DNA of 64,000 bases from Spirochaetaceae bacterium (lineage in GTDB: Bacteria; Spirochaetota; Spirochaetia; Treponematales; Breznakiellaceae): positions 28,927-92,926 of the forward strand of contig JAITKV010000029.1 of NCBI GenBank assembly GCA_031278215.1, given 5' to 3'. The notes below the pieces were generated by a model that saw only the letters and a program-made list of their open reading frames with translations, was not told the DNA's origin and made no database searches. This document shows, in pieces, positions 62,503-64,000 of this stretch. The position numbers were made by a program, and so were the translations under genes. Position 1 is the first letter of the stretch. Every line of letters begins with the position of its first letter.

Positions 62503-62543
62503 ATTTTTCTAATTTATTTGTCTATATAGATAAGGGGAAAAAT

Positions 62544-62822
62544 ATGAATGTGATCTATGTTATTGTTGGTGTGATAATTCTTTTTTGGATATTTGGCGGA
62601 ATTTATCGACACTTGCGAGGTAGAAATAAGATTTTACATATTATTGAAGAAAATTGTACTGGATGTAAACGTTGTTTAAAAATGTGTAAACATAAAGCAT
62701 TGAATATAATAAATGATGAAAATGAAACACACATTGTGGTGAATACTGATAGATGTACTAGTTGTGGAGATTGTATTAGTGTATGTAAATTCAATGCCTT
62801 GGAATTGGTTGGGAAAATATAA
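62544..62822 (+). CDS. Membrane-anchored 2[4Fe-4S] ferredoxin-like protein
   Basis: A 92-residue protein. N-terminal helix (VIYVIVGVIILFWIFGGIY) then two Cys clusters, CTGCKRCLKMC and CTSCGDCISVC, each with the C-x2-C-x2-C-x3-C pattern. Electron carrier for a membrane or regulatory oxidoreductase; its partner is not in the window. AAGGGG ribosome site. Lies alone between two attC-like sites, so it looks like one integron cassette. The AT-rich stretch after it (62823-63075) holds no gene I can support. Confidence 0.88.
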   Translation: MNVIYVIVGVIILFWIFGGIYRHLRGRNKILHIIEENCTGCKRCLKMCKHKALNIINDENETHIVVNTDRCTSCGDCISVCKFNALELVGKI

Positions 62823-63075
62823 TATATGACATAAAAGTCAATAGTATTTTTGTAAAAAATTATTATGTGTCACATTTTTTATATTTATCTTCGTTGATAT
62901 TATTAATTTAATTTAAGTTAAAGCTAATTGTATAATAAAAACATTTCAGAATATATTCACTCATAGAAATATTTATTTAAAAAATAATTATATTCATTCG
63001 ACTTACCGTTAAAAAGTGATAAAATATATCAAAGATATAGTTAAAATAAATATATTATATAAAAACGGGTGTACT

Positions 63076-63248
63076 GCGCATAACAGGACTGTATGCGTTC
63101 CGGGCCTTCGGCCCTCCAGGGTTCCATTCGCCTAGGTCGGCTACGCCTCCCACGGCTCATTCCACCCACAGTTTGCCGGCCCTGCAAAACCTACGGTTTT
63201 GCTTATTCGGGCCGCCAAACCGTCGCATACAGCCGGAACGTTATGTGC
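63076..63248 (+). other. attC-like recombination site 2
   Basis: Left GCGCATAAC (63076-63084), right GTTATGTGC (63240-63248); inner boxes CTGTATGCG (63089-63097) and CGCATACAG (63223-63231). Internal stems include GGGCC-TTC-GGCCC and GCAAAACC-TAC-GGTTTTGC. This is the architecture of an attC site: cores, extra bases at the right arm (GGAA) and a variable loop. The core differs slightly from the GTTRRRY consensus. Confidence 0.75.
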
Positions 63249-63257
63249 AATAGCCCC

Positions 63258-63287
63258 TTGACGTTATTGTAAAAAATATTGTATAAA
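63258..63287 (+). promoter_or_regulatory. Cassette-borne promoter
   Basis: TTGACG (63258-63263), 18 bases, TATAAA (63282-63287), 20 bases before the methyltransferase ATG. Confidence 0.7.
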
Positions 63288-63307
63288 ATTTTATATGGAG
63301 GAAAATT

Positions 63308-63988
63308 ATGAATATAAATAAAATTAAGGAACAATTTAACATTATCGCCCAAAAATACGACGACCATAGAAAATGTTTTATCCCTTGTTTTGACGATTTT
63401 TATAAAAAATCAGTTTCGTTATTAAAATGTTATAAAAATAATTTCCGGAATGTTGTAGATTTAGGTGCCGGAACAGGTTTGCTGACAATGGAAATATATA
63501 GATTATATAATAACGCCCATTATACGTTGGTTGATATTTCAAATGATATGCTGGAAATAGCAAAAGAAAGATTTAACGGATTAAACAATTTTGAATTTAT
63601 TGAAAAAAATTATGTGGAAAACATACCGGTAAAAAATTGTGATTTAATATGTTCGGCATTGTCAATACATCATTTGGAAAATAAAGACAAAATAAAATTG
63701 TATAAAAATATTTATAAGACATTAGGTGATGGAGGGTGTTTTATAAACCTGGATCAATTTATTGGAATATCCGAAAAAATAAATAATTTGTATAATGAAT
63801 GGTGGTATAATTTTATAGATAATAGCGGGATAAACGCCGAAGAAAAAACGGCTTGGATTGAACGGAAAAAATTGGATAACGAAAATACAATAAAAGAAAC
63901 AATGGAATTGTTGAAAGGTAGTGGATTTGGAAATATTGAATGTATATACAATTTTATGAAATTTGGTGTAATAATGGCAATAAAATAA
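63308..63988 (+). CDS. SAM-dependent methyltransferase
   Basis: A 226-residue class I methyltransferase. Motif I VVDLGAGTGLL (residues 47-57), acidic residue at the end of strand 2 (YTLVDISNDMLEIA), motif III-like CDLICSALSIHHLE. Substrate unknown; similar to small-molecule methyltransferases. Strong GGAGG site. Third cassette of the array; its attC would lie beyond the window. Confidence 0.9.
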   Translation: MNINKIKEQFNIIAQKYDDHRKCFIPCFDDFYKKSVSLLKCYKNNFRNVVDLGAGTGLLTMEIYRLYNNAHYTLVDISNDMLEIAKERFNGLNNFEFIEKNYVENIPVKNCDLICSALSIHHLENKDKIKLYKNIYKTLGDGGCFINLDQFIGISEKINNLYNEWWYNFIDNSGINAEEKTAWIERKKLDNENTIKETMELLKGSGFGNIECIYNFMKFGVIMAIK

Positions 63989-64000
63989 AACCTGAAAAAA

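Noticed and set aside
62219..63248. The two structured elements as insertion-sequence ends or tRNA genes
   Set aside because: There is no transposase, no target duplication and no cloverleaf; the paired cores and shared right end fit attC better.

Overview
The window looks like chromosomal DNA of a GC-rich host-associated spirochaete of the Treponema/Breznakiella type. That placement is inference. It rests on the many lipoproteins and TPR proteins, the duplicated outer-membrane proteins that start with short signal peptides and end in Phe, the treponeme-style Rhs remnants and the integron-like cassette end. About 60 kb is compact, GC-rich housekeeping sequence with overlapping genes. The last 3 kb (from about 60.95 kb) is clearly AT-rich and looks acquired. 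I saw no tRNA, rRNA or CRISPR array.

Layout. 0-3.7 kb: a metal-binding HMA protein, tRNA-modifying enzymes (TcdA, TtcA-like) and a PhnP-like hydrolase. 3.9-12.9 kb, minus strand: a DUF4234 protein, a chemoreceptor, a DUF2271 protein, a lipid kinase/hybrid kinase/receiver cluster and RlpA. 12.9-20.4 kb: uvrB, then a divergent lipoprotein/LpoB/COG3014-like/LPP20/AAA-ATPase operon. 20.4-29.1 kb: proS, glyS, rubrerythrin, an HD protein, mnmA and a TrpXYZ-like ABC importer. 29.4-31.5 kb: tandemly duplicated lipoproteins and a beta-barrel protein. 31.8-35.2 kb: an invertible surface-protein locus. 35.3-43.5 kb: larA-like, a double TetR regulator with a divergent MFS exporter, manC, ackA, a PfkB kinase and a DJ-1 protein. 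43.6-59.9 kb: two-component signalling, a PHP phosphatase, UPF0210/UPF0237, AI-2E-type and TPR proteins, pdxY, an M28-like peptidase, a rhomboid protease and xth. 59.95-60.95 kb: Rhs remnants. 61-64 kb: AT-rich genes separated by two attC-like sites.

The main discovery is at 31.8-35.2 kb. Two highly similar outer-membrane protein genes point away from each other. They share a perfect 102-bp inverted repeat at their 5' ends (32928-33029 and 34038-34139). The 1,008 bp between the repeats (33030-34037) carries an Mpi-type serine DNA invertase together with a single promoter region, ribosome-binding site and start codon. In the sequenced orientation these drive the right-hand gene. The left-hand gene has lost its start and promoter exactly at the repeat boundary. 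Inversion would fuse the same promoter and first codons, in frame, to the left-hand gene. The two proteins differ mainly in a few clustered segments, which are likely surface loops. This predicts a self-contained two-state antigen switch.

Second is the right-hand end: AT-rich plus-strand genes (a sigma-region-4/DUF2087 fusion, a membrane-anchored ferredoxin, a methyltransferase) punctuated by two structured attC-like elements, two of the genes with their own promoters. This resembles a piece of a chromosomal integron cassette array. No integrase lies in the window.
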